A stretch of 64,000 nucleotides of DNA from Oryza sativa Japonica Group (taxonomy: Eukaryota; Streptophyta; Magnoliopsida; Poales; Poaceae): positions 23,316,001 to 23,380,000 of the forward strand of contig NC_089038.1 of the NCBI RefSeq assembly GCF_034140825.1. Reading direction: 5' to 3'. Below the pieces are notes generated by a model. That model saw only the letters and a program-made list of their open reading frames with translations, made no database searches and was not told the DNA's origin. The number at the start of each line of letters is the position of its first letter. Positions within the stretch are counted from its first letter, which is position 1. Of the stretch, positions 10,418 through 21,905 are shown piece after piece. A program made the position numbers and the translations under genes.

Positions 10418-11427
10418 TGTCGGAGGGTGAACTCCTCGAGCAGGGAACCGTGAGGCCCCTCTTTTGTTAGTTTGGTCGGGGACAGCGGGTGAAAGTTGAG
10501 GAACTGGAAGGATTGGGAGAAAACGAGAGGGTCGGGCCCTCGGTGAAGATGAGACGCTAGGGAGTTATCCAGGTTCGGGTCGCTAAGGAGTATAATACTC
10601 TACTCATGTGTATGATGATTTTTCTGAGCTTACAAAGTCTCTGAATCTCTGGTATACAAGCTAGGGCTAAGCCTTTTCACCTTTCGATCCCCCTCCCTCG
10701 CTATACATGGACCTCCCTTTATACTTCAAAGGGTTACCACGGGTGTTGAGAGTGCTACCTACCAAAGAGGAAAAATGTTCTCTACATTAAATGTGTGTGT
10801 TGTGCCTTGTCTTGGAAGCCATGCGCACAAGTGTCGCAACATGGGCCCATCAAATTGAACCGCCTAACACGAGGGACGCTCGTGTCATTCGGCATTTAAT
10901 GGGTGAAGACTTCTGGGTTCCCGTTTGCACCGGAAAACGGGAGCCTTGCTTACTAGAGTGGATGAACCGACTCCGGTCGGGATGAGAGGCTTCACGATGT
11001 GACGGGGCAGGTTAGATCGCACGCCGCCTGACATGTGAGTAGTGCACAGGCGCACTACTCCGGTTCCATCAATCATTCAACCGGTCACGTGCACAGCACG
11101 CACTCTGGCCGCTTTAAATGCGGTTAGGTGGCCGTTGGGGGCGCCCACCTAACTCCGCATACGTGGCATCATGCGGTGGGGGTTGGGGCAGTCCAACCCC
11201 CAATCATGGAGGGGGCAGCCGCCGCCCTACCCCGGGCCCGACCCTCTTCGGGGGAGTGCCACGTGGGTGCTAGGAGCAGCCTCCTCCCTCAAGTTTTAAT
11301 ACCCTCAGGCGAAGAGGGGGCAGCCGTCACTCCACATCGGGCCCGATCCCCCTCGGGGAAGTGCCATGTGGGTTTCGGGGTGGCCTCTTCCCTCCAAACA
11401 TGATACCCCTGGACCATATTATTGACA
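10418..11427 (+). mobile_element. Solo LTR, gypsy-like (family L1)
   Basis: This is a fossil about 1.0 kb long, starting TGTCGGAG and ending TTGACA, with no internal coding region on either side. It shares blocks with the LTR at 20686-21771: 'aaatgcggttaggtg', 'caggttcgggtcgct', and a similar last 25 bases. The flanking five bases are not a clear duplication, so it is either an old solo LTR or a broken remnant. The age looks moderate. Confidence 0.65.
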
Positions 11428-11516
11428 GTAGCCCCCGGCGTTAGCCCTAACCGAATGAATATAGTTCTTTTCGAAACAACAGCAAGAGTGATAATTGCAT
11501 GAAAAAGATCACTAGT

Positions 11517-11636
11517 GGGCCTGTTTGGTAGCCGGGGCTGCTGCTGCGCCGCAGCCCATAGCTAATGTGAACAGTGCCACACTCAATATGTGTAGCTGCA
11601 GCTGCAGCCGTTGTAGCCGGCCTGCTGAACAGGCCC
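11517..11636. mobile_element. Small MITE (GGGCCTGTT ends)
   Basis: A 120-bp element with ends GGGCCTGTTTGGTAGCCGG and, reverse complemented, GGGCCTGTTCAGCAGGCCGG. AGT lies on both sides (11514-11516, 11637-11639). The interior is rich in GCTGCAG. A related element is at 53161-53287. Confidence 0.6.
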
Positions 11637-12113
11637 AGTAACATCATAAACAAATACTACAAGAACAATAATTGAAAGATAAGTGCAGGGCTCGTCATTA
11701 CCCTCAACCTTCTCCTAGAGAGCAGAAAAATTATCGCGTCCGCGCTGTGGCACAAGAAAGCACAAAAGCATAAAAAATTAGGCTTCTTAGTCTTAGCCGC
11801 GTGTGTATTCTTCTCCTACAAGCATGTGCGGTGCGGACGGGTGCTACCGTACACCACCGGTCCACCACCACCCTACTCCGCACTCAGTGAGTGCCTCGCT
11901 GGTCAGTGCTCCCGTCCCTACTCCCTACAAGTCCCTTCGGGCTCCAAGGCGCTGCGTGCCACAGCAAATCCACCTACCAAGCCTAGCTTCTTCCACATCC
12001 TTCGATCCGCCCGGAACGTCTGCACGTACATAAGTAAGCACGCCGCAACCTTTCCCGCCACCCTTCCGTGCCACCTTTTCCACGAGTTCCGCTTCACACA
12101 GCAAGCTCTCCTC

Positions 12114-13193
12114 ATGGAAAGCCTCGCCTATCCACAGAAACAGAAACCTCCTGCTCTCGAGCCGCTGCCACGGCCAACCGCCGCCATGGACGACAAAGGC
12201 AAAGCCAAGGCTGCTGACGCCGCTGCTGCTGCCGAGGCGGCGCCGGAGCAGGAGGAGTTCTTTAGTGACTCCGAGTCCGGGTCCGAGTCCATCGAGATCG
12301 CCGACCTGAAGAAGCGGATGTGGAAGGACCAGATGCTGCTCATGAAGCTCGAGGGCCGGTCGGGCCACGAAGGCGCCCTGGCGGCGCAGGACCACCGGGT
12401 CGTCAGGGGGGAGGAGGAGGCGGCGGAGGAGGAGCCGCCCGAGGCGCGGTACCGGCGGAAGGCGATGCTCCGGGCGCAGGACGGCGTGCTCCGCCACATG
12501 CTCAAGATGATGGAGGCCTGCAACGCGCGCGGGTTCGTGTACGGCATCGTGGACGAGTCCGGCGTGCCGGTGTCCGGCTCCTCCGACAGCCTCCGCGGGT
12601 GGTGGAAGGACGACGTCGCATTCGACCGGGCGGGGCCGACGGCGCTGTCGGGCCGAGGCGGCCGGGGGAGCCCGCGGAGCCCCGCGGCGGCGGCGTCGTT
12701 CCTGCACGGGCTCCTCGACATCCAGGACAGCACGCTGGGGTCGCTGCTGTCGGCGCTGATCCAGCACTGCGAGCCACCGCAGCGGAGCTTCCCGCTCGAC
12801 CGCGGCCTGCCGCCGCCGTGGTGGCCGACCGGCGGCGAGGCGTGGTGGGGCCTGCAGGGCGAGGCGCAGGCCAGCCAGGGCCCGCCGCCGTACCGGAAGC
12901 CGCACGACCTCAAGAAGGCGTGGAAGATCTCCCTGCTCAGAGCTAGCGCCGTCATCAAGCACCTGAGCCCGCGGTTCGACCAGATTCGCAAGCTCGTGTG
13001 GCAGTCCAAGCGGCTTCAGCACAAGATGAGCGCCAGGGACGCCGATACCTGGTCCCGCGTCATCACCCAGGAGGAGGCGCTCAGCCGCCACGCGCTGCGC
13101 TCCCTCCACATCACGCCGCTCGACGACGACGACGACGAACCCAACGAGGGGCCGACGCCGCGCGAGTCGCACGCCGACAAGCGCAAGCGCGAG

Positions 13194-13224
<31 letters not shown>

Positions 13225-13523
13225 AGATGCAGCTCTCTCTGCCGGCGGACATCGACGTCGTCCCGGAGGCGGACCGCAGCTCCATCGACGAGCTGATGAA
13301 GCTCTACTACAGCTGCCTGCAGGGGACCGACACCGACGGCGGCGGCGGCGAGCAGGGGAAGGACGTGGCGGCCGGAGCCGGCGGGGATGGGAGCGTCGCT
13401 CCGGAGACCGTGCATGTCGACGACGACGACATGCTGGAGGGTCTCCTCGGTGTCGCGCAAGTGGTGGACATGAGCGACTTCCCGGACAGTCCCATCTGTC
13501 ACTGGGGGTCGAGCTCGGATTAG
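12114..13523 (+). CDS. EIL: EIN3-like (EIL) transcription factor, intronless
   Basis: A single exon of 469 residues. EIN3/EIL proteins are plant-specific nuclear DNA-binding factors acting at the end of ethylene (and sulfur-response) signalling. An acidic serine-rich stretch ([15 protein letters not shown]) comes first. The conserved core follows: [95 protein letters not shown] (about residue 262) and [19 protein letters not shown]. The core carries an Ala/Gly/Ser insert after the SDSLRGWW block. The acidic Gly-rich tail is short, so the protein is smaller than EIN3/EIL1 (about 600 or more residues), as in the short intronless rice EILs. The frame is open a further 96 codons upstream; 12114 was chosen as the first ATG near the conserved region (12186 is an alternative). 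It is convergent with LHCB6. Which numbered OsEIL this is I cannot say. Confidence 0.92.
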
Positions 13524-14399
13524 TGCCGGATAATCTGATATAGATAGGCGTGGAGTTTTGTTAATTATTTATGCCTGTTTAATTAGTTAATTTCGTTCTC
13601 TTCCATTTTGGATTGAAAAAAATGACAGCTCCAAGCAGAGCAGAGGTATCTAGTTTGCACTAATTTGCAGAGTGGAGTTTGGTACCGGCAGGTATTGCAA
13701 TGGTTGAGATTGGGAATGTGATCTGCTCCTGTACTTGAAATCAGCTCATGTTACGACCAAATGCAGTATCGATGTTGTATCTGCTTCAAGGCAAATGCAG
13801 CCATTGAAGAAAGAGTGGCAGGTACTCTGGAGTTCTTCAGTTTGCAGAGAGAGTATTCTTCAGTTCTTACCATATGCTCCTACTTATCTTTGCCAGAGCT
13901 ACTATAGCACGTTTCTTCCTTCGGCGCAATGGAAGAAACAAAATACTATGGTCATTTCGAACCTCGAAGAGCGGATGAGATATTTCGTAGCAATGCGGCC
14001 TTTAGCTGATGCAATTTCGCCATGCAGGCAAGCGGCCAAACAGAGTGCACATGACAAAGGAATGGCACGAACACCATGAGATCAATGAAATATCCTTGCT
14101 CATCCTGCAGCCTTAATTATATATATTACATATGGTACATACACTGGGAAGAAAAATAAAAAAAAATAACTCCTTGATTAATTCCCCCATTTGGTTCACG
14201 CACACCACCCAACCCAAAAGCGGCCACGAACACAACAAGATACATTTTGCTACTGCTCCTCCGACCTCCAATCGTTCGATCCGAGCCCATGCACGCGCCC
14301 GATCGATGCAACAGCTAGCGATCAAACACGAAGCGCGCATGCAAGCGAAACCCAACTCTGTGTGTCAGATCCATGGCGAGCGAGAGCGGGGTTGATTGC
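13524..14399. other. Convergent intergenic region (EIL / LHCB6 3' ends)
   Basis: This holds the 3' UTRs of two tail-to-tail genes. No additional gene or clear repeat is seen. Confidence 0.5.
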
Positions 14400-15268
14400 T
14401 CATAGGCCGAGGGCGCCGAGCGGCGTCTTGCCCTGGCCGGCCTCGAAGTAGAAGATGAGCATGGCGAGCATGGCGAGGCGGGCGTGCTTGATCTCGGCGA
14501 GCTTGAGCCGGTCGAGCTTGTCGGTGTCCGGGATGTAGACGCCGTCCCTGGTCTCGCCGCCGAGGCCGAGCGGGTCGAAGAACTTGCCGCCGGGGTAGCC
14601 CTGCTCGCCGGTGGCGTTGGAGAAGTTCTCGGCGGTGCGCGACCACGGCGTGGCCCACTCCACCGCCTGCGAGTCCGGGTTGAAGAAGTCGACCCACCGC
14701 TTGGACTCTACCCAGCCCATGAGCAGCAGCTGCGTCCCGAGGAGGGAGCCGAAGGAGAAGGGCGCGATGGCCTCCGGCTGCGCGCCGGCCTCGAACCACG
14801 GCACGCCGCTCCACGCCTGCCCGACGAAGATCCCCAGCACCGCCGCCATCGCCCACCGCCCGTGGATCAGCTCCGCCTCCCTGTACCACTTGAGGAACGC
14901 CGGGTCCTTGCCCAGCCCCAGCGGGTCGAAGCCGAAGTCACCGGGGAGCCTGCCCGTTCCATACACGAGACGCGCTCGGGTTGTCAGCCAGCCAAACACA
15001 ATGCGGCGGCGCGAGGAGGAGGAAGAAGAGGAAGAGGAAAAAAGAGAAGAAGAACTTACGAGCCATCGAGCCACGGCGGGTTGATGAACTCGGCGTCGCT
15101 CTTGAAGGCCGGGATCCACGACTTCTTGGCCGACACGACGAGCGCGCGGCGCGGCGCGGGCTTGGCGCCCGCGACGCCGACGGCATTGGCGAGCGCGCGC
15201 TTCGCCCCGAGGAAGGGCGTCTTGAGCACGGCCGCGGACGCGGTGGCGGAGGTGGAGGCGAGCGCCAT
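14400..15268 (-). CDS. LHCB6: Chlorophyll a/b-binding protein CP24 (LHCB6)
   Basis: Two exons on the minus strand, 15268-15060 and 14949-14400, with a GT-AG intron, give 252 residues. It is a minor monomeric antenna protein of photosystem II in the thylakoid membrane. It links LHCII trimers to the core and takes part in non-photochemical quenching. Residues 1 to about 47 form a chloroplast transit peptide (Ala/Ser-rich, [12 protein letters not shown]). The mature part shows [16 protein letters not shown], the first LHC helix with the chlorophyll ligand motif [34 protein letters not shown], and the third helix with [13 protein letters not shown], ending [14 protein letters not shown]. Only two such helix motifs plus one short helix are present, as expected for CP24. 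The match to known CP24 is near complete over the mature protein. Confidence 0.97.
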
Positions 15269-15354
15269 GGTCGTCGTCGTCGTAGGGGGGCTCTCTCTTC
15301 CGGTGGCGGACGGTGTGATCGGGAGCGAGCAGGACGGTCACGGCGGGCGAGTTG

Positions 15355-15365
15355 ATATTTAATCG
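15355..15365 (-). promoter_or_regulatory. TATA-like box of LHCB6
   Basis: On the minus strand, ATTAAATATCA lies about 90 bases upstream of the LHCB6 ATG, in a position suitable for a TATA element. Confidence 0.45.
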
Positions 15366-15479
15366 TGGCGCCGCGGAGCGCCGCGGCCACAGGATGGGGA
15401 AATCCCCGGGGAGCTAGGGTGGATATGTCGCCGGCCAATGGGGAGCGCGCGCCATCGGATTTTGCCGCGCAGGTGGACG

Positions 15480-15487
15480 CCACGTGG
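15480..15487 (-). promoter_or_regulatory. G-box in LHCB6 promoter
   Basis: A palindromic CCACGTGG lies about 210 bases upstream of the LHCB6 ATG; a CCAAT box (15435-15439, read on +) is closer to the gene. G-boxes of this type bind bZIP/PIF factors in light-regulated photosynthesis genes. Occupancy here is inference. Confidence 0.5.
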
Positions 15488-16245
15488 ACTATATCCTGCC
15501 CACGACGCTGCTTGTGATTTGTGGGGACGGGTCGCTGGTGTGAGACCGCCCCGCAGTAAAATCCTGAGCGATTTGACAAGTATTCCAGTTCAGTTGCGTT
15601 CTTCTTTCATGTTGGACTCGATTTCTTTACGTGAAATTACCGCAAAACTGTTGTAAAAAAATACATTTGCCGGAAATGGCCGTTAAGGTTAAGGCCAATT
15701 GGAATGTAAGAATAAGAATTTCATGGTAATATTTTGCCAAAACAATTCATTTCCCACTTAAAACTGAGAAGCATTATCACTCTCCAAATGAACTGTTGCA
15801 GTATCGTCAGATATTTGCAGAGCTTGGCTCTGATCTGAACAATGATGCGCAACTGGTCAGTTTCACCGTGTGCACTTGACGCCCCCCAACTACAGCAGAT
15901 GCTGCCAGACATAGTAGAATGCAAACTTCAAACAATCAGATCACAAGTGTTCGACCCGTTTGCGCGTCGAAATTTGATTTCCTGAGACAGGAAGATGCAG
16001 GCCATGTCAACAGTGGAGGTTGCAAGGAAACCAGTTTCTTCAGGCCACATATTTCAGATTGCCATCCTTTGGCACTACATGAACAAACTAGCACCGCTAT
16101 TATTACAGGTGAAAAAAGATGGCATACACTGGGAGGGGCCTTTTCGCTTGAATGAATGGTCCCTGTAAAACTGTATGCAAGTATGTATTGCGGGTTATCT
16201 GAGTGGCAACCTCTTTGTCCTTTGAACTTACTGACATCAGAAGTT

Positions 16246-18519
16246 CTAGCATTTCATGACAATCTTATAGAAGTAATCTCTAAACCATAGTGGTGCATAG
16301 TACAACAAGCTTAGAATAGCACTGAACTGGCCGTAAGCAAACCAGGCTGGAGGATTCTTCTTAAGAACCAAAGCAACAACCCTTTTTGCGAGGTCTTCTG
16401 CTGGAGTAGAACCAGGACCCTGGGAAGCATCAGTCCTGGCTCTGAGGGATTCCTCGAATTTTTTGTAGTACTTCCAGTCACGTATTTGAACATACTTGGA
16501 TGTAGAGTTACTTCCCAGATTCGACTTTGTCCCTCCAGGTGCAACAATCATAACATTAATTCCGAAACTTTTTAGCTCCAGTCTGCAGTGATAAAAACTG
16601 TCGTGTCAACTGACAGTGTCAAAAGTGAAAAATAATTTCAGCGTCAAAAGCCACAGATCATGCGGTGCAAGTCGAAAAGAACTGAATATACAAGAAGATG
16701 ACATGGAAAACAAACAAATGGGAATTTCGAATAGTCTCACACTATTGTATCGTTATTCATTTTTATTTCTTATTATAGCTTCTGTTGAAAAGCATTTTGT
16801 TGCACGATCAAACAATTTAGCAAGTTCTCAGAGTAGTGATAAACCAGCAGTAATACGGAGAGAAAAACAATGTGGCATAATAATACCAGCATAGTATAGA
16901 GTGCTCCTTGAATGTACAGACCTTAGCGTATCGCTCAATGCATGAAGAGCGGCTTTTGATGCTGAATATACACCAGCCCATGGTCCAGGAGCCAAAGCTG
17001 TTATACTTCCAACATTCACTATTGTACCTTGTTCCCTTTCTATCATTTGGGGAATAACAGCATGAATCAGCCTCATTGCTCCTGTAGATGAAAAGACAGT
17101 CATTTAGACATTTTCATAAGTGCAGGCCCAATGTAAGTAATCTCAAACAAGCTGTTGCACAAGCATGAAGCCATGAACCATTCAAGCATTATGAAACAAT
17201 GTGGAAAGCCTAATTGATAACTATTCCCCCCTGCGCCTCCATCATCATTCTAGCATTATGAAACAATAACTCAGCAGTTCAACCAGCATACATTTTTACA
17301 TTGGAATTACATATATTTACGTCCGGTTGAAGACTATTTATCAGCGTATGAAACAGCGTGGAAAGCCTAATTGTAGGTTAACAGGCTATGCTCCTTTCAA
17401 ATACCTTTACATTGGTTTAAGAGCTATTGTGAATCATACACTTAATGGGACAAAATAATTTGTCAGATCCAATGAGAGAATGAGTCAATTCCACATTCCA
17501 GTTGCTTCCCAATCAACATCATCGCAGCATCGTCACTGCACTTTGACTGTCAATTTGTGCAACTGACAGGAAGCGTGCCCTGGGAGCACTGATCTGACTA
17601 GTGTTAGAGTGTGCAAGTGTATAATACATCTTTCAACTATTGGTACTGCAATTTCGCCAATGAAACCCCATGTTACTAAACATATCATGCCACCAAGCTA
17701 TTCTTTTGGTTGGATTTTCATTGTGGTGCACAACTAGAACCAGCTCAGTGTGATCTACTAAATATTAACGCATCTCCTTGCTAACATAGGGTTCCTAGTT
17801 GCAAACTTATAAGTAATCCAGTGCTGCAAGTGACTACAGAAGATTTTACATACTTTTCCTAAATTAGTACTGGCACTAACAGGATAAAATGTCTTGACAA
17901 AGTAATCCTAAATTTGCAACTTTTCTGCCGTTGTACTACTCAACCAATCGATAGATACAAGAACAAACATTTTAATTGCCTACTAATCATACTTAATGGA
18001 CCACCTGATCGCAGGATCTAAAATCCCGTCTTCTTCGAGAACATCGCAATCACCAAATACCAGCAAGCACGAGAGACAGCAATTAAAACAAAGAAGAAAA
18101 AAAAGGGAGCAAAAATTTCCACCCCTACCATAGACATTGGTGTCGAACACCTGCTGGAACTCTTCCATGGGCACCTCGGCGAGCGGCGCGACGAGGTGGA
18201 CCCCGGCGTTGTTGACGAGCACGTCGACGCGGCCGAGCTCCCGGACGGCGTCGGCCACGGCAGCGCGCGCGCTCTCGTCGGAGCGCACGTCGAGCTCCAG
18301 CAGCAGGTACCGCGGGTCCCCCTCCAGCCCGCGCATGGAGGCGCGCGACCGCGCCGTGGCCACGACGGCGCACCCGGCCGCCGCGAACGCCCGCGCCATC
18401 GCGTGCCCGATCCCGCCCTCCGAGCAGCCCGTCACCAGCACCACGGGGCGGCGGGCGCCGCCGCCGCCGCCGCCGCCCCGCCCCGCCTCCTTGTCCCCTT
18501 CGGTCGCCGTCTTCCCCAT
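16246..18519 (-). CDS. Short-chain dehydrogenase/reductase (AYR1-like)
   Basis: Three exons on the minus strand, 18519-18129, 17081-16922 and 16582-16246, all with GT-AG junctions and continuous phase, give 295 residues. It has a classical SDR Rossmann fold: the cofactor loop [11 protein letters not shown] (about residues 30-40) follows a Gly-rich N-terminus, with NNAG near residue 115. The catalytic Ser lies in VNVGSI (about 156) and YSASK gives Tyr 169 and Lys 173. The C-terminus carries a hydrophobic segment ([15 protein letters not shown]), suggesting membrane or lipid-droplet association. The architecture resembles NADPH-dependent 1-acyldihydroxyacetone-phosphate reductases (AYR1-like) of ether-lipid and glycerolipid metabolism. 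The substrate is inferred from family likeness only. Intron 1 (about 1 kb) holds no recognisable gene. Confidence 0.88.
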
Positions 18520-18860
18520 CCACGCGTGAGCCGAGCCGGCACGGTGGCACGATGTGATCCAGAACCTTGGGAGGCTGGATGGTGGACAGCTGAAGTCAGT
18601 GGCATTTATGGCCGAACCGTCGATTGGTTGTACTGAAGTGGAGTACTAGTAGTTTGCCATTCGCGAAGCAGATCGGAAGATCACAAATCAAATTGGTAGC
18701 ATGATTTTGTCTCTCGTTTTCAACGGAACTAGCAACACAATCTGCCATATGATTTTTTTTAAGCACAGGACAAATAATAATTGCCCACAACATGCATACG
18801 CATTCATCTCATATGAACGCACGCACACTAAATATCTACATGAACACCTTCAAAAGAATG

Positions 18861-20339
18861 TGTCGGAGGGTGTGGTCCCTCAGACAGCGGGGAGTGGAGA
18901 CCTCTCTCCCTGAGTGAAGATTTGGCCAGGGGGTTAGTCGGCGTACGGTTCATGGTATCTGCGATCGCGGTGGATTCATGGGGTCTGACCACCCCGCGAG
19001 GAGGAGGCAGGAGGTTATATAGGTTCAGGCCATTCGAAGATGTAATACCTTACTTCTGTGTTGGTGTTCGTTCTTTTTCTCTAGATCAACTAAGTACGAA
19101 GGAGGCCTTCTTCGGCTACAAAGCAATAGATTTGGCCTAGAAGAATCCAACCCTTCATCTGTATCTAGTCCCCTTCCTTTTATAGTCCAAAGAGGGGCTC
19201 ACATTATTACAAATCTACTCTTAGTCTTGTCTCATCAACCGTCTTGTCATTGCCAGCCGGTGTCATAACGCAGCCCCAAGAAACCGTTCAAGTCTTACAG
19301 TTCATATTACCCCGGGCTCCCGGGCTTCGTCTGAAATAGTTGAGCTTTCGCCAGTGTGCTCACCACGTGGTGCGTGGTGGGCTCGACGAGGCCCGACTTG
19401 CCCGAAACAAGGCCACAGTACTTATCTGTCTATTTGGCTAAATGAAGTGGCATGGGGCATGTGCGACGCGTGTCCCAGGCGCCACCGTCCAAAGTGACTT
19501 AGCTCTGGCGTCTTGTCTACGTCCTTTCAACTCAGACTGGTCGGGAATCCCCCCATAAACCTGTTTCATTTATGGCGGGGCGTGCTACCTTATAGTTGGC
19601 TGTGGAGCACGGCCAACTTCCTGGAAGTTTCTGAGATCGCGCCCTGTCGCACTTAAAGAAGGTTAATTATTCCGTGAGGAGCTTCTCGAAGGCGTTGTTG
19701 ATGGAAGAATATCTTAAGATTGTGCGTCTTGTACCTTTGGACAACCCTCTAAGCAGAGGAACGCAAGCTATACAAGGTCCAAGTTGAGCTCGGGGCCCGA
19801 AGCACACCTTGGTTTACGCCTTTATGCTTGGCAAGCCCCGTCACCCCTCTTCCTTGAGTAATGCGTGACTTGTAAGGATTAAGGTGAGCCTGAGGCCCAG
19901 GACTTGGCCGGGCCCGAGGCAGACCATAGTTTATCCTCTTAAGGCATATAGGTCTTGCATGTTTTACACTCCTCTTGCCGGGAACCGTAGAACCTGCGAG
20001 GACTAGGGTGAGCCTAGGGCCCGGAATGGGATCGGGCCCCGGGCAGACCTTAGGTTACATTCTTAAGGTATATACTTTAGGGTATGCTTGGGACCCAAGC
20101 TAGGCCCCAAGCTGCTTTGATACTCAGAGTTTTGGGCCATACACTCAATATTCCTCCTCAGCCGGAGTGAACCCCATGTATGAAATTTTAGGTGGGCCTG
20201 GGGCCCTCCGGAGTGGGCCCCTAGCTACGCCACCCTAGGGTTTCCTTTTTTATTTTTAAGGACATTCTGAGCATACTATTTATTTGATAATAATGCTTTT
20301 ACCAGGTAAATGGGTATTACAGTTCCCATTTTACCAACA
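18861..20339 (+). mobile_element. Solo LTR, gypsy-like (family L2)
   Basis: A fossil LTR of about 1.48 kb, starting TGTCGGAG and ending ACCAACA, with no internal region or second LTR. It is flanked by a near-matching 5-bp duplication (GAATG left, GACTG right), and the repeat it interrupts continues across the gap. It contains three to four imperfect tandem units of roughly 100-120 bp (see 19775-20215). It shares a 'taggttcaggcc' block with the L1 LTRs. No coding region remains. Confidence 0.7.
19775..20215. repeat. Imperfect tandem repeat inside LTR L2
   Basis: Units start near 19775, 19875 and 19997, with a shorter partial unit near 20165. Each has the theme 'aggtgagcctgaggccc', then 'gggcccgaggcagacc', then 'cttaaggcatata'. 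The spacing is about 100-125 bp. Confidence 0.65.
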
Positions 20340-20685
20340 GACTGAATCAATATATCTTTAGATCGACAAAGGTGCCCATCACCACGGGCACACAAGTACA
20401 CCATATGGCTAAGAATACCTCTAAAAGATTCACCACATCCTATTCCTACGAACACCTCTAAAATATGATTCTTTTTAAACACAGTACAAATACAAGTACT
20501 CACAATGCGCACACACTCACCCTATAGGAACACATATACACATTATATATCCATATGAACACCTCGAAAAAACTCACGCACACCCTATCCCTATTAACAC
20601 CCCTAAAATATTAGACCAACATATCTTGAGATTAATGAAGGTGTCGATCACCACACGGGCACTTCGTTGTCAATAGGTATGCCAC

Positions 20686-21771
20686 TGACGGAGCGCGGGG
20701 CTCCTCACCGGGAGACCGCGCAGGCCCCCCTTTGCCGGTTCGACCGGGGGCTCAGGGTGAAATCCTAAGCTCTCTGTGTGTACAATGTTCGCGAGAGTCG
20801 AAAGAGCACACGAGGCACAGGCGATGTATACAGGTTCGGGCCGCTGAAATGCGTAAGACCCTACTCCTGTGTTTTTGGTGGATCTGTGTATGAAGGAGCT
20901 ACAAAGTATGAACCAGAGTCTCCGTTGCTCTCCGTTCTCAATCTACCAGAGTCCCGTCCCTCTCTCTTAGTGGGCAAGGTCCTCCTTTTATATCTTAAGG
21001 GGATACCACATGCACCCTCTCTCCCTTTCCAAACTGGACTTGCCCTCTCTTCATAAATGGACGGAGATTTGTATCATTGCTGTCCGAATGATCTTCTGAT
21101 GGGACGGCACATACCTACCTCCACTTCCGCCGGAGGCAGGTGCGACGTGGGAAACGTGGCTGTCTGCTGACGACATGATCAGTGTCAGACTGGTCACAAA
21201 TCGGTCATTCTTGTCCACCACGCGTCAGCTTAGCAATATGCATGTTTGCCCTTCTTCACACAACATCTTGTCTGTAATGGTTAGAATGAAGCCTGGCATA
21301 TATCTAACCGGGACTAACGTGCCATCTCTAAGAGGTAACACGCTAGCTCCGTCTGGGAACGAGCGCCTAGAAGCCCTCGTCCTGACGGGATGGGGCGAGG
21401 CGTGCGTCAGACCGCCTGTCGCGACCTGACCGCGATCTGACCGGTCTGTGACCTGTCACAGACCGGATAAACGAGCGCACTGCACTGCGTTACATGCGGC
21501 ATGACAGGTTCAACCAAACCGCAATAAATGCGGTTAGGTGAGCCCCGCTGTGCTCACCTAACCCATACACGCGGAGGAGAAACCACGAGGGGTCGGGGCG
21601 CTTCGGCCCTCGGGGCCGAGGCGGGAGTGGCCCGACCCCCTTGGGGAGACTAAGAGGAGGGCGAACACGTCACCCTCGGGCCCGACGTCCCCCGAGGGTG
21701 CCAGGCCACGTGGGCGATTATGTCTGCCTCAAGCCTCTAGTCATGGTACTCCTGGTCCCGTGTCACCGACA
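20686..21771 (+). mobile_element. Solo LTR, gypsy-like (family L1), with intact target duplication
   Basis: A fossil of 1,086 bp starting TGACGGAG and ending ACCGACA. It is flanked by a perfect 5-bp duplication GCCAC (20681-20685 and 21772-21776), and the host repeat resumes directly on the other side. There is no internal region, so it is a solo LTR formed by LTR-LTR recombination. It is related to the LTR at 10418-11427. The perfect duplication suggests a fairly young insertion. Confidence 0.85.
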
Positions 21772-21905
21772 GCCACCTACCATCGAAAGAATAATTAGAT
21801 GTAAATATGAGCATCGATGTTAAGTATAGGACTAAAACTCAGGTGGGTTGATTCCACCACAAGAAAAACATAACCAGTTGAGCTACACTTGCATCACCGA
21901 TTTGC

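Larger units (their letters stand above)
18745..21905. repeat. Old grass repeat interrupted by two solo LTRs
   Basis: Pieces at 18745-18860, 20340-20685 and 21772-21905 read together as two adjacent diverged copies of one repeat. Each copy begins near an A-rich 'atgattctttttaaacacag' and continues with CACACACTC/AACACCTC-type text and 'atcttgagattaatgaaggt'. The outer end carries 'caggtgggttgattccacca'. This text resembles a widespread grass repeat, perhaps a LINE-derived 3' end in reverse, but I cannot assign it firmly. No protein is encoded. Confidence 0.45.

Noticed and set aside
11128-11403. Open frame of about 90 codons
   Set aside because: It lies wholly inside a solo LTR and has no protein features.
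11925-13502. Long antisense open frame (about 525 codons) opposite the EIL gene
   Set aside because: It mirrors the GC-rich sense frame, is Leu/Arg/Val low-complexity and has no domain. The sense strand encodes an unmistakable EIL protein.
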